A DNA stretch of 64,000 nucleotides from UBA1181 sp045639525 (GTDB lineage: Bacteria; Bacteroidota; Bacteroidia; Bacteroidales; Paludibacteraceae): positions 13,981 through 77,980 of the forward strand of contig JAZUDI010000010.1 of NCBI GenBank assembly GCA_045639525.1. Reading direction: 5' to 3'. How positions within the stretch are numbered: the stretch's first letter is position 1; each line of letters starts with the position of its first letter. Positions 1 to 7,440 of this stretch are shown piece after piece. The notes beneath the pieces were generated by a model that made no database searches, was not told the DNA's origin, and was given only the letters and a program-made list of their open reading frames with translations. The position numbers were made by a program, and so were the translations under genes.

Positions 1-630
1 ATAAAAGTGGTGACATCTGATGCGAATACCGCCTGATGCGGAAATGGATGGATGGAACACATCCGGCTTACCGATCTCCTCCAAGACATTCCGCTCGTAT
101 AATGTCGCCATACGGCTATTTACGATCGAGACAGTGTTGTTGGTCGCCACCTTGAAATCAAAGCTGGCATCCACCTTCACATAGGGCCTTACCCTACATT
201 GGTAGGGTGCGAAGAATACACGCATCGCCAAAGGAATACCCACATAGAAGTTGCGTTGTCCCAAAGCGTTAAGGGAGATATAATCATTCGTGGTCGCGCT
301 CTCTTTTACCAACCAATAGAAGTTATCCCATCCATTCTCCACCATGGCGGAGTGGTTGACGAACCGAACACCTGTCGCAAGCGAGAACCTTTCGTTGCAG
401 AAGAAAAATTCAGAGGTCACATCCAAATGCCAAGAGAGGTATTCAGAGGTGGCTACATTGGCTTCGCAGCTCAATATTTTAGGCAAATTCGTCTCCTTCT
501 CGTCCGGAAAGATAAGACCGTAAGAGACGCCTAAATTCACTCTTGTAGGCACCGCCTCTTCGCTTGACTGAGCGAGAATCGGCATAGCGAACATCGCCAA
601 CAAGAGAGTCAATAGAGAAAAACGCTTCAT
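1..630 (-). CDS. Outer-membrane beta-barrel protein (partial, 3' end outside window)
   Basis: The minus strand is open from an ATG at 630 to the window edge, giving at least 210 residues. The protein starts MKRFSLLTLLLAMFAMPILAQ, a clear Sec signal peptide ending AQ. What follows is rich in alternating hydrophobic and aromatic strands (for example LGVSYGLIFP, FYVGIPLAMRVFF and YVKVDASFDFKV), which fits a PorT/OmpA-like beta-barrel of the outer membrane. No enzyme motif is seen. It lies 15 bp downstream of the lipid kinase gene on the same strand and may be cotranscribed with it. The C-terminus is missing, so the exact family cannot be fixed. Confidence 0.7.
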   Translation of the reverse strand, partial: MKRFSLLTLLLAMFAMPILAQSSEEAVPTRVNLGVSYGLIFPDEKETNLPKILSCEANVATSEYLSWHLDVTSEFFFCNERFSLATGVRFVNHSAMVENGWDNFYWLVKESATTNDYISLNALGQRNFYVGIPLAMRVFFAPYQCRVRPYVKVDASFDFKVATNNTVSIVNSRMATLYERNVLEEIGKPDVFHPSISASGGIRIRCHHFY

Positions 631-644
631 ATATTTTTAAAATT

Positions 645-1514
645 TTAAATTCTAACCTTTAATGACAATGGATCGATCTCCACCTTGATCTCCTTACCCA
701 TCGTAATAGGGTCTCCATCAATATGGAACTCACCCTCTCCCTTACGGGTAAGCAACACCTCCTTTGCGGTCAACGAAGTAACGTGTCGGCTCTGGTCAAA
801 TGTCTTTCGGAAAAGACGGAAAGCCAAGAATGGCGCCGAGTAGATCGGGAAGGTGGAGAGAATGCAGATGTTCAACAATCCGTCCCTGGTGCTGGCGTGA
901 GGTGCGATATAGGCCATATTTCCCCACTGCGCCGCATTGGCGAAGGTGATCAAAAAGGCGCGTCTGCGCAAGGTGAAAGAGGGCCCGATCAACTTGTAGT
1001 AGTCAGGCTTATATTTCAGATACTCCCGCAACACCACCTTCAAATAGGTCATGAAGCCACGCTTTCCTTCGGTGGAGAAAGATTGGCTGATATGTGCGTC
1101 GAATCCTGTTCCGCAAGTGCAGAAGAAACGGTGTCCGTTAGCCAAACCGCTGTCGATGACATGTTCCTTTCCATTATGAATCTGCGCCAACGCCTCCCTG
1201 GCATGCATAGAGAAGCCCAAGTGGCGGGCCAATCCATTGCCCGAACCGAATGGCACAATGGCGAAGGCGGTCTCGGTATGCACCAACGAAGAGGCCACCT
1301 CATTCATCGTTCCGTCACCACCACAGGCAACCACCACATCGTAACCCTCTTCGGCAAACTGTTTGGCCAGTTCCCTTCCGTGACCGGCATATTCTGTCTT
1401 TACGATAGTCGTCTCCCAATCTTCTTTAAACATCTCCTGTATCATCTGCGGCAAAGCCTTTTTGTCCGCCGTACCTGAGATAGGATTAATGATAAAAGCA
1501 ATTCGTTTTGGCAT
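645..1514 (-). CDS. Diacylglycerol/lipid kinase family protein (YegS/DagK-like)
   Basis: 289 residues, the usual length for soluble YegS/DagK lipid kinases, which transfer phosphate from ATP to diacylglycerol or a related lipid at the inner membrane face. The N-terminal INPISG motif (about residues 9-14) and the nucleotide-binding GGDGTMNEV motif (65-73) are intact. They are followed by a PFGSGNGLARHLG segment, typical of the DAGK catalytic domain, and a beta-rich C-terminal domain with EFHIDGDP near the end. The ATG at 1514 gives MPKRIAFIIN, the expected family start. The downstream neighbour on the same strand is the barrel protein at 1-630. Which lipid is the substrate cannot be told from sequence. 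Confidence 0.88.
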   Translation of the reverse strand: MPKRIAFIINPISGTADKKALPQMIQEMFKEDWETTIVKTEYAGHGRELAKQFAEEGYDVVVACGGDGTMNEVASSLVHTETAFAIVPFGSGNGLARHLGFSMHAREALAQIHNGKEHVIDSGLANGHRFFCTCGTGFDAHISQSFSTEGKRGFMTYLKVVLREYLKYKPDYYKLIGPSFTLRRRAFLITFANAAQWGNMAYIAPHASTRDGLLNICILSTFPIYSAPFLAFRLFRKTFDQSRHVTSLTAKEVLLTRKGEGEFHIDGDPITMGKEIKVEIDPLSLKVRI

Positions 1515-1660
1515 AATATTACAACTTTAATTCCGCAAAGTAACAAAAAAAATCGAGATATTATCCACGTTTCTCCCTTTAAAAATGGTTAAACTGACAC
1601 AAACGGGACATAGGCGGAATCAATAAAAGCGAGGATGCCGCTCAATCTAAAAATAAATCG

Positions 1661-1669
1661 TAAATTCGC
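1661..1669 (+). promoter_or_regulatory. Putative -7 element for folA
   Basis: TAAATTCGC matches the Bacteroidetes -7 consensus TAnnTTTGC with one change. It lies 45 bp before the DHFR start and points toward it. The match is sequence-based only. Confidence 0.45.
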
Positions 1670-1713
1670 GGCAAATCGGGCCACCGGGAATCGGGCCTCC
1701 AAAGGAAATACTT

Positions 1714-2208
1714 ATGGAATATACAATCATCGCCGCCGTAGCGGAGAATCTAGCGATAGGCAAAGACAATCAGTTGATTTGGCACCTCAACGCCGACATG
1801 AAACACTTCAAAAGCCTCACCACAGGACACACAGTCTTGATGGGCCGCAACACCTACCTCTCCATCGGCCGTCCATTGCCCAACCGCCGCAACATCATCC
1901 TCTCCCGCACCATGCAGACGGAGGACGCGCCAGGCTGCGAAATCATCCGTGACCTCTCCGAACTGGAGAGCGACCCTTCCCTCAAGAAAGAGGAGATTTT
2001 CGTGATGGGTGGCGGACAAATCTACCAAATGATGATGCCTTTGGCCAATAAACTTTGCCTCACCCTGGTGCATACCTCACCGGAGGCGGACACCTTCTTC
2101 CCCGCCTATCCGGAAAGCGAGTGGCAGGAGTATTCGCGTGAAAGTTTCACCGCGGACGAGAAGAACGACCACGACTATGAGTTCGTGAATTATTTGAGGA
2201 AGAGATAA
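1714..2208 (+). CDS. folA: Dihydrofolate reductase
   Basis: 164 residues, standard for chromosomal DHFR, which reduces dihydrofolate to tetrahydrofolate with NADPH in the cytosol. The start MEYTIIAAVAENLAIGKDN fits the family. The LIWHLNADMKHFK segment carries the active-site Trp23 and acidic Asp28 (E. coli Asp27 equivalent). VLMGRNTYLSIGRPLPNR holds the NADPH-binding region and the invariant GRPLP turn, and VMGGGQIY is the second GG cofactor motif. It stands alone on the plus strand. ThyA, the enzyme that consumes methylene-THF and makes DHF, is encoded 28 kb away at 29858. Confidence 0.95.
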   Translation: MEYTIIAAVAENLAIGKDNQLIWHLNADMKHFKSLTTGHTVLMGRNTYLSIGRPLPNRRNIILSRTMQTEDAPGCEIIRDLSELESDPSLKKEEIFVMGGGQIYQMMMPLANKLCLTLVHTSPEADTFFPAYPESEWQEYSRESFTADEKNDHDYEFVNYLRKR

Positions 2209-2224
2209 CAAACATAATTCGGAC

Positions 2225-2252
2225 GTAGAGACGTTGTGCACAACGTCTCTAC
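2225..2252. repeat. 28-bp perfect palindrome (REP-like)
   Basis: The sequence beginning GTAGAGACGTTG is a perfect 28-bp inverted repeat centred on TGCA and ending CAACGTCTCTAC. It lies between the convergent folA and the hypothetical gene ending at 2249. It could act as a bidirectional hairpin, but there is no T-tract. It belongs to a family of look-alike palindromes in this window (23348, 27318, 60891, 63675). Confidence 0.7.
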
Positions 2253-2581
2253 CATAATTTCACCACCTTACACAAGGACAGATCCGCAGGAATCGCCTTG
2301 CCGGAAAAGATTCCAGGATATTCCAACGACCAATAATGGGAAGGGGATTTCATCTCTTGGGGGAATTGCTTCAACAACAGGTTTTCGAGGGAGAGACCGC
2401 TCGTTAATTGCGGCTCAAAAGGGAGTATAACCCCCTCTAAAAAAGTGGTGGCAGGAGGTTCTGTCCCCTCCAATTCCATCAACGAACAGCTTGCGGCCTC
2501 CTCATCCACCATAAGGACCGCATTACGCATCCAAGTGTCAGGAGATGTATATATCCTACGAGAGAGATAACCTTTTCGCAT
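2249..2581 (-). CDS. Hypothetical protein, 110 aa
   Basis: 110 residues starting MRKGYLSRRIYT, 11 bp downstream of the DUF4296 gene on the same strand, so it is probably the last gene of the TraR-lspA-DUF4296 transcript. I do not recognise a domain. The ATTFLEGVILPFEPQ and SLEYPGIFSGKAIPADLS segments look like a compact globular protein. No signal peptide or membrane segment is evident. Its stop codon overlaps the right end of the palindrome at 2225-2252. It is short and unmatched, so the coding call rests on position and on the absence of a better frame. Confidence 0.5.
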   Translation of the reverse strand: MRKGYLSRRIYTSPDTWMRNAVLMVDEEAASCSLMELEGTEPPATTFLEGVILPFEPQLTSGLSLENLLLKQFPQEMKSPSHYWSLEYPGIFSGKAIPADLSLCKVVKLW

Positions 2582-2592
2582 TGTTCCGTCTC

Positions 2593-2949
2593 CTATTCGC
2601 CACCCGCCTCCTTGGCCACAATCGGCGTTATCGAATCCTCTTTGGCCTGCAAACGCTCCATCACCTCTTCGTAAACCCGCTCGTAGACATCCAAATGGGC
2701 GGAGTACCAGACTATGGCGGAATCGAATTCCGCCTCCGTACAGTGGTGCTTCTCCAACAATTGATTGTAGAAATAGGTTGGCATATCATCCGAAGGAGCA
2801 CCCTTTTGGGCGAAGGCCGACTGCATGATGTACTGATCCGTCAGGATTTCCACCATCTTCTTTTCGGGAATAATAGGTCGGGAGGAGTCGGGCGAACACG
2901 CCACCAACAACACCATCACCATCCCGAAGAAATAACTCAAACCTTTCAT
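2593..2949 (-). CDS. DUF4296 domain-containing lipoprotein
   Basis: 118 residues beginning MKGLSYFFGMVMVLLVACS. The VACS lipobox puts the lipidated cysteine at about residue 18, so this is an exported lipoprotein. The mature part (IIPEKKMVEILTDQYIMQSA ... YSAHLDVYERVYEEVMERL) matches the DUF4296 pattern: a helical domain of unknown function, common in Bacteroidales and often found next to lspA. Its ATG overlaps the lspA stop by 4 bp (ATGA), so translation is probably coupled to LspA, the enzyme that would cleave its own signal peptide. Confidence 0.85.
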   Translation of the reverse strand: MKGLSYFFGMVMVLLVACSPDSSRPIIPEKKMVEILTDQYIMQSAFAQKGAPSDDMPTYFYNQLLEKHHCTEAEFDSAIVWYSAHLDVYERVYEEVMERLQAKEDSITPIVAKEAGGE

Positions 2950-3602
2950 GCCTTATCCTTTTCAGGTGTTTTATTTTCATCCTCTTCCGAGGAGATACAA
3001 TCTCTAAACCAGATGAGCACCACAAATACGCTGACCGTTATCGCGGAGTCCGCTATATTAAATACCGGAGAAAAGAATGTACCGGACGATCCACCTACCC
3101 AAGGCACCCACTCCGGCCATGTGTACGAGAAGAGCGGAAAGTGAAGCATATCGACCACCCTACCATAGAAAAGCGGCGCGTAACCGCCTCCCTCTGGCAT
3201 AAAATGAGCAATCTGATGCATGCTGGAATCGAAGCAGTATCCATAGAAGACACAATCGATGATGTTGCCGAAGGCTCCCGCTATGATAGCAGCCACACAG
3301 AGCACATAACCCATCTTTTCGCCCTTCTTCACCAAATAGTAGAGATAATAACCCAGACCACCCACGGCCAAGATCCTCAAAAGGGTGAGGAAGATCTTGT
3401 TGCGGAAAATCTCCATACCGAAGGCGATTCCATTGTTCTCAACAAAACGAATGTAGAACCAATCCGTAACCGCCACACTCTCACCTAAGTAAAAGTGCGT
3501 CTTCACATAAATCTTCACGATCTGATCCAGGAGCACTATGCCCAAGATCAGAGCGGAAGAAATCAATACCTTTTTTTTCTGTTCAGATTGCACAGTAATC
3601 AT
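2946..3602 (-). CDS. lspA: Lipoprotein signal peptidase (signal peptidase II)
   Basis: 218 residues when started at the ATG at 3602, which overlaps the TAA of the upstream TraR gene by one base (TAATG). A longer frame exists upstream but would run into TraR. LspA is an inner-membrane aspartyl protease that cleaves prolipoproteins before the lipidated cysteine. Four hydrophobic segments are visible. The catalytic aspartates are Asp116 in GNIIDCVFYG and Asp185 in FNIADSAI. The usual NxxDR has Cys in place of Arg. A roughly 25-residue insert (CFDSSMHQIAHFMPEGGG) between membrane segments is common in Bacteroidetes LspA. The C-terminus is charged (SSEEDENKTPEKDKA). Confidence 0.93.
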   Translation of the reverse strand: MITVQSEQKKKVLISSALILGIVLLDQIVKIYVKTHFYLGESVAVTDWFYIRFVENNGIAFGMEIFRNKIFLTLLRILAVGGLGYYLYYLVKKGEKMGYVLCVAAIIAGAFGNIIDCVFYGYCFDSSMHQIAHFMPEGGGYAPLFYGRVVDMLHFPLFSYTWPEWVPWVGGSSGTFFSPVFNIADSAITVSVFVVLIWFRDCISSEEDENKTPEKDKA

Positions 3603-3982
3603 TATTTCACACCATTTTTCTTGGCATCGATACACAATGTCGCATGAGGTACCGCACGCAATCTCTCCTTCGGAATGAGTTTACCGGTCTCGCGGCAAAT
3701 TCCGTAAGTTTTATTCTCTATACGAATCAATGCGGCTTGTAGGTGCTGGATGAACTTCATCTGTCTTTGCGCCAAACGGCCAGCCTCCTCCTTGGTCATG
3801 GTCTCGGCGCCCTCCTCCAATACCTTGAAAGTAGGGGAAGTATCCTTCACGTCATTGCCGTCCATATTCGCCAAACTTGCCTTCAATGATTCATAATCTC
3901 TTTGAGCGGCGGCCAATTTCTCCAAAATCAACTCTTTGAACTCCGCCAACTCAGCATCTGAATATCGTGTTTTCTCTGCCAT
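3602..3982 (-). CDS. TraR/DksA family zinc-finger-like regulator
   Basis: 126 residues with a coiled-coil first half (ELAEFKELILEKLAAAQRDYESL) and a C-terminal finger region, YGICRETGKLIPKERLRAVPHATLCIDA. DksA/TraR proteins bind the RNA polymerase secondary channel and modulate initiation. Of the four zinc cysteines in DksA only the first and third are present (Cys96 and Cys117). The second and fourth positions are Thr99 and Ala120. This degenerate form is usual in Bacteroidetes homologues as far as I recall. It is the first gene of an operon with lspA and DUF4296. A minus-strand TACTTTCGC -7 element lies just upstream, around 4016-4024. Confidence 0.88.
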   Translation of the reverse strand: MAEKTRYSDAELAEFKELILEKLAAAQRDYESLKASLANMDGNDVKDTSPTFKVLEEGAETMTKEEAGRLAQRQMKFIQHLQAALIRIENKTYGICRETGKLIPKERLRAVPHATLCIDAKKNGVK

Positions 3983-4109
3983 AATCCATTAGATTTAATG
4001 TGATACTTTTTACATTTGCGAAAGTAGATAAATGAGAGGGTTTATCCAAACCTTTTATCCTACGAATTATCAACAATGAAAAAAAATGTTAAAGTTTTCC
4101 TTCAAGGAC

Positions 4110-4835
4110 TCAATCGAAAATTTCGTATAGCACAGGAAGCGTCTTCAAATCGCCAAATCCCTGCAAATGAATGGCGTAGTATTCGATTATATGGTCGATA
4201 AGCGCCCTACGCTCATCTCGTGAGAAGGTGAAATAGGACAAATTACGGTAATTGATTCGACACAGTTGCTGAAGGAAACGGGCCTCCTGGTGGGCAACAT
4301 ACTGGGTATGATCGGGACGCACAGCCGTGTATTCCGCCTGCCGAAAATCAAAATAGGGAGAATCCGACCAATCGTAGATATTGGGGCCAAATCCTAAAAA
4401 GGAGGCCAACCGCACCAAAAAGGCGATGTGAAAATTTGGAACGCCCCGTTCCATATTTTCCAACCGAATCACCGACTCATACAAGAAACGGAAGAGGTAC
4501 TCATCCTGCTCGCTGGTCTTCAACGCATGCGAAAGCACCTCCGCCAAAAAGAAAAGAATCGTGCTTTTATATGGATCAAAAAGGGAATCGTAGAGGGGAT
4601 GGAGCGGCTTGATCTCCTTGATCACATGGAGCTCCCTGCTGTTTCGGACATCACTGTCGATCTGGACCAATGAGAGGGGCTGCAAGAGGGAGAATCCCTT
4701 CCCGCCACGCTTGCTTCCCGCCCCATACAGCAGGAAGGTGGACCTTCCCAACTCACGGGTATAAAGCGTCAGCATCGTCGCATTGTCCCTATACTTCTTA
4801 TGGTTCAGCACGATGGCGTCCGTCTTGACATACAT
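4110..4835 (-). CDS. recO: DNA repair protein RecO
   Basis: 241 residues starting MYVKTDAIVLNHKKYRDNATMLTLYT, the N-terminal OB-fold signature of RecO. RecO works with RecR and RecF to load RecA on SSB-coated gaps. The middle is helical (FFLAEVLSHALKTSEQDEYLFRFL), as in the family. No CxxC zinc motif is seen, as in many Bacteroidetes RecO proteins. Length is typical (about 240). The DUF5715 gene lies 16 bp upstream on the same strand, so the two are probably cotranscribed. Confidence 0.93.
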   Translation of the reverse strand: MYVKTDAIVLNHKKYRDNATMLTLYTRELGRSTFLLYGAGSKRGGKGFSLLQPLSLVQIDSDVRNSRELHVIKEIKPLHPLYDSLFDPYKSTILFFLAEVLSHALKTSEQDEYLFRFLYESVIRLENMERGVPNFHIAFLVRLASFLGFGPNIYDWSDSPYFDFRQAEYTAVRPDHTQYVAHQEARFLQQLCRINYRNLSYFTFSRDERRALIDHIIEYYAIHLQGFGDLKTLPVLYEIFD

Positions 4836-4851
4836 AACTGTAATTCAGTGA

Positions 4852-5601
4852 TTATTGGATGACCGTAATGTGGAAACAGAACTGCCCGCTCTCCTTGATG
4901 ACAAGAAGCTTCTTCTCGTTCCGCATCTCCCCTACCGTCTTGGAGAGGATGTTCTGGATATGCTTATAACTATACGCCCTGCCGTTCGAGACACGGATAA
5001 ATTCCCAGTAGGAAATATCGAACGACGCACCGTAAAGGTGGCTGGTCGTATCCTTGGTGGCGTTCCGATTTCCCTTGCGGAGACGCTTTTGGCTCTCCTC
5101 GGTACGCAAACAGGAGGTGAGGTAGAGCTTGTAGGCGGGCTGCCTGCGCTCCTTGAGTTTTTGCTGGAAACGTTCACTGATCTCATTCAGCACCTTATAG
5201 GCCTCCGGCGTCAAATAGGGATAGGAGTATTTGGCCGATTTTTTTCGGTAGCCGGTGGTATCGTTCACATAGACCAATGTGCCGCTCGCCAACAAGGAAT
5301 CCTTCACCGCCAAGAAATCGGCGTTTTTACGGAAAGGCGCATTCAAGCCGACCGCCTTGCCCGCCGCCACATGCAACTTGTTGGGGTCACGGAGAAATCG
5401 GCATCGGCCTAATGTGTGCAGTTCGTCCCAATGTCTGGTCGTATGCGTCTTCTCGCCAGGTTCACTCAACGGATCGTCAGGAAAGAGGTCAACATCCGGC
5501 GACGCATTAGCGAAGAATTGGTCCATAATGGCATCGCATCCTTGGCAGATCATCAGCAAAGGAAGCAACAATAACCATATTGAATTTCTAAAATTCATCA
5601 C
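4852..5601 (-). CDS. DUF5715-like lipoprotein with M15 peptidase-type motif
   Basis: 249 residues. The N-terminus has a hydrophobic signal ending in CQGC, so it is an exported, probably lipidated protein. The C-terminal half resembles M15/VanY D,D-carboxypeptidases: SCLRTEESQ (about 163-171, with Arg166), then SHLYGASFDISYW with His188 and Asp195 in the HxxxxxxD zinc-binding spacing, and a last histidine at about 244 (CFHITV). These would be the three zinc ligands. A role in cell-wall peptide trimming is inferred from the motifs only. It sits between the GNAT gene and recO on the same strand. Confidence 0.75.
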   Translation of the reverse strand: MMNFRNSIWLLLLPLLMICQGCDAIMDQFFANASPDVDLFPDDPLSEPGEKTHTTRHWDELHTLGRCRFLRDPNKLHVAAGKAVGLNAPFRKNADFLAVKDSLLASGTLVYVNDTTGYRKKSAKYSYPYLTPEAYKVLNEISERFQQKLKERRQPAYKLYLTSCLRTEESQKRLRKGNRNATKDTTSHLYGASFDISYWEFIRVSNGRAYSYKHIQNILSKTVGEMRNEKKLLVIKESGQFCFHITVIQ

Positions 5602-5622
5602 CCGACTCTAACTGCTAACTTC

Positions 5623-6741
5623 TCAAATCTCTTTTGAATAACAACGACGTCTGATATAAGGAGTCTGATCATAATTGCGCCAAATACGGACCGCATTGAC
5701 ATTGCTCTCCAACTGCGGATTGGTGATCGCGTACTTGAAGCCCGCGTCTATATAGGCTTGTGTCAACTTCGTGTAATACAAGGCGTGGATTCCCCGGTTC
5801 TGCCACTCCGGCAAGACACCGTTGAGGTAGAGGTCGATCGTCTCCCGCTGGCGCAAAGCCTTGAGGATGTGGACAAATCCGAACGGCAAAACCTTTCCCT
5901 TCGCCTTTTGGAATCCCTTCGACAACGAAGGCATGCTGACACCAAAGCCCACCACATCGTCGTGCTCGTCCAGAACGAAACAGACGAACTTTGGGTCGAT
6001 GAAGGAGAAATAGGTGCTGATCAACGATTCGATCTCCTTCTCGGAGAGTTCGGCATAACCATATAGGTTCTTGAACGCTTCGTTCAGGGTACGGAACATT
6101 GACTTTCCATATTTCAAGACATCCTTCTTCTTGTCGAATATCACCGCCCTCACATTGTACCTTCTGGCCAACCCTTCGCTGACGGCCTTCACCTTCTCCG
6201 GCACATCGGTAATCCTAATGATATATTGCAGCCAATCCTCGTCTTTATGGAAGCCCAACTCCTCCAACATGGTCGGATAGTAGGGGTGGTTGTAGATATT
6301 GGCTATGGTAGGGAGTTTGTCGAATCCCTCGACAAGCAATCCCTCCTTGTCCATATCATTGAATCCGAGAGGACCCTGGATGATGGTCATACCTCGCTGA
6401 CGTCCCCACTCGATCACCTGATCGATAAGCGCGCGGAGCACCTCTATGTCCTCTATGAACTCCAACCATCCGAAACGAACCTTGCCGCCCCACTTTTCGT
6501 TGGCCACCTTGTTGATGATAGCCGCCACACGTCCGGCCAGCTTGCCATCCTTATAGGCCAACCAATAATCGGCCTCACAATGGTCGAACGCCGGATTTTT
6601 ATCCTTGCGCAAGACATTCATCTCATCAAACTCCAAAGGGGGAACCCAATATGCGTTTCCTTTATATAATTCGTACGGGAATCTGATGAATGCCTTCAAA
6701 TCCCTTTTTGAATCAACTCTCTTTAATTCTATATTTGCCAT
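5623..6741 (-). CDS. GNAT-like N-acetyltransferase family protein
   Basis: 372 residues from the ATG at 6741 (MANIELKRVDS). A longer frame to 6774 would start inside the promoter, since TATTTTTG on the minus strand lies at about 6765-6772. The fold looks like a double GNAT: an N-terminal part with FIRFPYELYKGNAYWVPPL and GRVAAIINKVAN, a GPLGFNDMDKEGLLVEGFD motif seen in large Bacteroidetes and actinobacterial GNAT proteins, and a C-terminal part with GVLPEWQNRGIHALYYTKL, where QNRGI resembles the acetyl-CoA-binding loop. The substrate is unknown. It heads a likely operon with DUF5715 and recO. Confidence 0.8.
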   Translation of the reverse strand: MANIELKRVDSKRDLKAFIRFPYELYKGNAYWVPPLEFDEMNVLRKDKNPAFDHCEADYWLAYKDGKLAGRVAAIINKVANEKWGGKVRFGWLEFIEDIEVLRALIDQVIEWGRQRGMTIIQGPLGFNDMDKEGLLVEGFDKLPTIANIYNHPYYPTMLEELGFHKDEDWLQYIIRITDVPEKVKAVSEGLARRYNVRAVIFDKKKDVLKYGKSMFRTLNEAFKNLYGYAELSEKEIESLISTYFSFIDPKFVCFVLDEHDDVVGFGVSMPSLSKGFQKAKGKVLPFGFVHILKALRQRETIDLYLNGVLPEWQNRGIHALYYTKLTQAYIDAGFKYAITNPQLESNVNAVRIWRNYDQTPYIRRRCYSKEI

Positions 6742-6866
6742 ACAGTGCACTAAAACTATCGCACAAAAATACAATTCTTAATTGACTTTGCCGAACTATC
6801 GTTTCTTAAATCTTATTTCTTCACTAAAAAATTGGTTTTAAGATTTTTTTAATCAGTGAAAATGAG

Positions 6867-6875
6867 TATATTTGC
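6867..6875 (+). promoter_or_regulatory. -7 element for the HU gene
   Basis: TATATTTGC is an exact match to the Bacteroidetes -7 consensus and lies 51 bp upstream of the HU start codon at 6926, giving a leader of about 45 nt. Confidence 0.65.
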
Positions 6876-6925
6876 ACCCCGAAATTAATAGAAAAGTAAG
6901 TTATTATAAACAAAGTATTTTTGAG

Positions 6926-7228
6926 ATGACTAAAGCAGATATCGTCAACGAAATTTCAAGGACGACAGGAATAGAGAGAGAAGATGTTTTGAAAGTGGTA
7001 GAGTCTTTCATGCGTGAAGTGAAGAGATCTTTGTCAAAGAGCGAGGACGTTTACTTGAGAGGATTCGGTTCCTTCATCGTTAAGGCAAGAGCTGAGAAGA
7101 CTGCCCGCAACATTTCAAAGAAGACTTCAATTATCATCCCAGCGCACAATATCCCAGCGTTCAAGCCAGCGAAGACCTTCATGAACGACGTGAAGAAGAC
7201 AACAGTGAAGGACGCTAAGAAGAAATAA
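6926..7228 (+). CDS. HU family DNA-binding protein
   Basis: 100 residues from the ATG at 6926 (MTKADIVNEISRTTG); the in-frame extension to 6872 runs into the promoter. HU/IHF proteins are small dimers that bend DNA without strong sequence preference. The helical N-terminus, the VYLRGFGSFIVKARAEKTARN beta-arm entry and the IPAFKPAKTF end of the domain are all present. The tail is lysine-rich (KKTTVKDAKKK). It is followed within 40 bp by a 29-codon ribosomal protein gene and a terminator, so these may be one highly expressed transcript. Confidence 0.93.
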   Translation: MTKADIVNEISRTTGIEREDVLKVVESFMREVKRSLSKSEDVYLRGFGSFIVKARAEKTARNISKKTSIIIPAHNIPAFKPAKTFMNDVKKTTVKDAKKK

Positions 7229-7264
7229 TTTTTTATATATTAGTAATCTTAAATTTTAACAACT

Positions 7265-7354
7265 ATGCCAAGCGGAAAGAAGAGAAAAAGACATAAAATG
7301 TCTACTCACAAACGCAAGAAGAGACTGAAGAAGAATCGTCATAAGAAGAAGTAA
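7265..7354 (+). CDS. AURKAIP1/COX24-domain small ribosomal-type protein (29 aa)
   Basis: A 29-codon gene beginning MPSGKKRKRHKMSTHKRKKR and ending in HKKK. It is almost entirely Lys, Arg and His. This matches the tiny AURKAIP1/COX24-domain protein annotated across Bacteroidetes, a relative of the mitochondrial ribosomal protein mS38. It is thought to be a ribosomal protein, and a Bacteroidetes ribosome structure contains such an extra subunit (recalled, not checked). It lies between the HU gene and RNase G and is followed by an intrinsic terminator at 7381. It is too short for most gene callers. Confidence 0.85.
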   Translation: MPSGKKRKRHKMSTHKRKKRLKKNRHKKK

Positions 7355-7380
7355 CAGTCTTAGTTGCGAAAAGAAAACGA

Positions 7381-7420
7381 AAGAACAAACTCGAGGTCAT
7401 GCTTGGGTTTGTTCTTTTTT
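7381..7420 (+). terminator. Intrinsic terminator after the 29-aa gene
   Basis: AAGAACAAAC pairs with GTTTGTTCTT across a 14-20 nt loop and runs into six T residues. It separates the HU/small-protein transcript from RNase G, whose start lies only 21 bp further on, so it may also act as attenuation for rng. Confidence 0.8.
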
Positions 7421-7440
7421 ATGTAACAAAATTTTTAATT

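Noticed and set aside
723..1478. A long plus-strand frame opposite the lipid kinase
   Set aside because: It is a shadow of the real minus-strand gene, which has full family motifs. The same applies to long antisense frames over rng, pckA, the mannanase and the macroglobulin gene.
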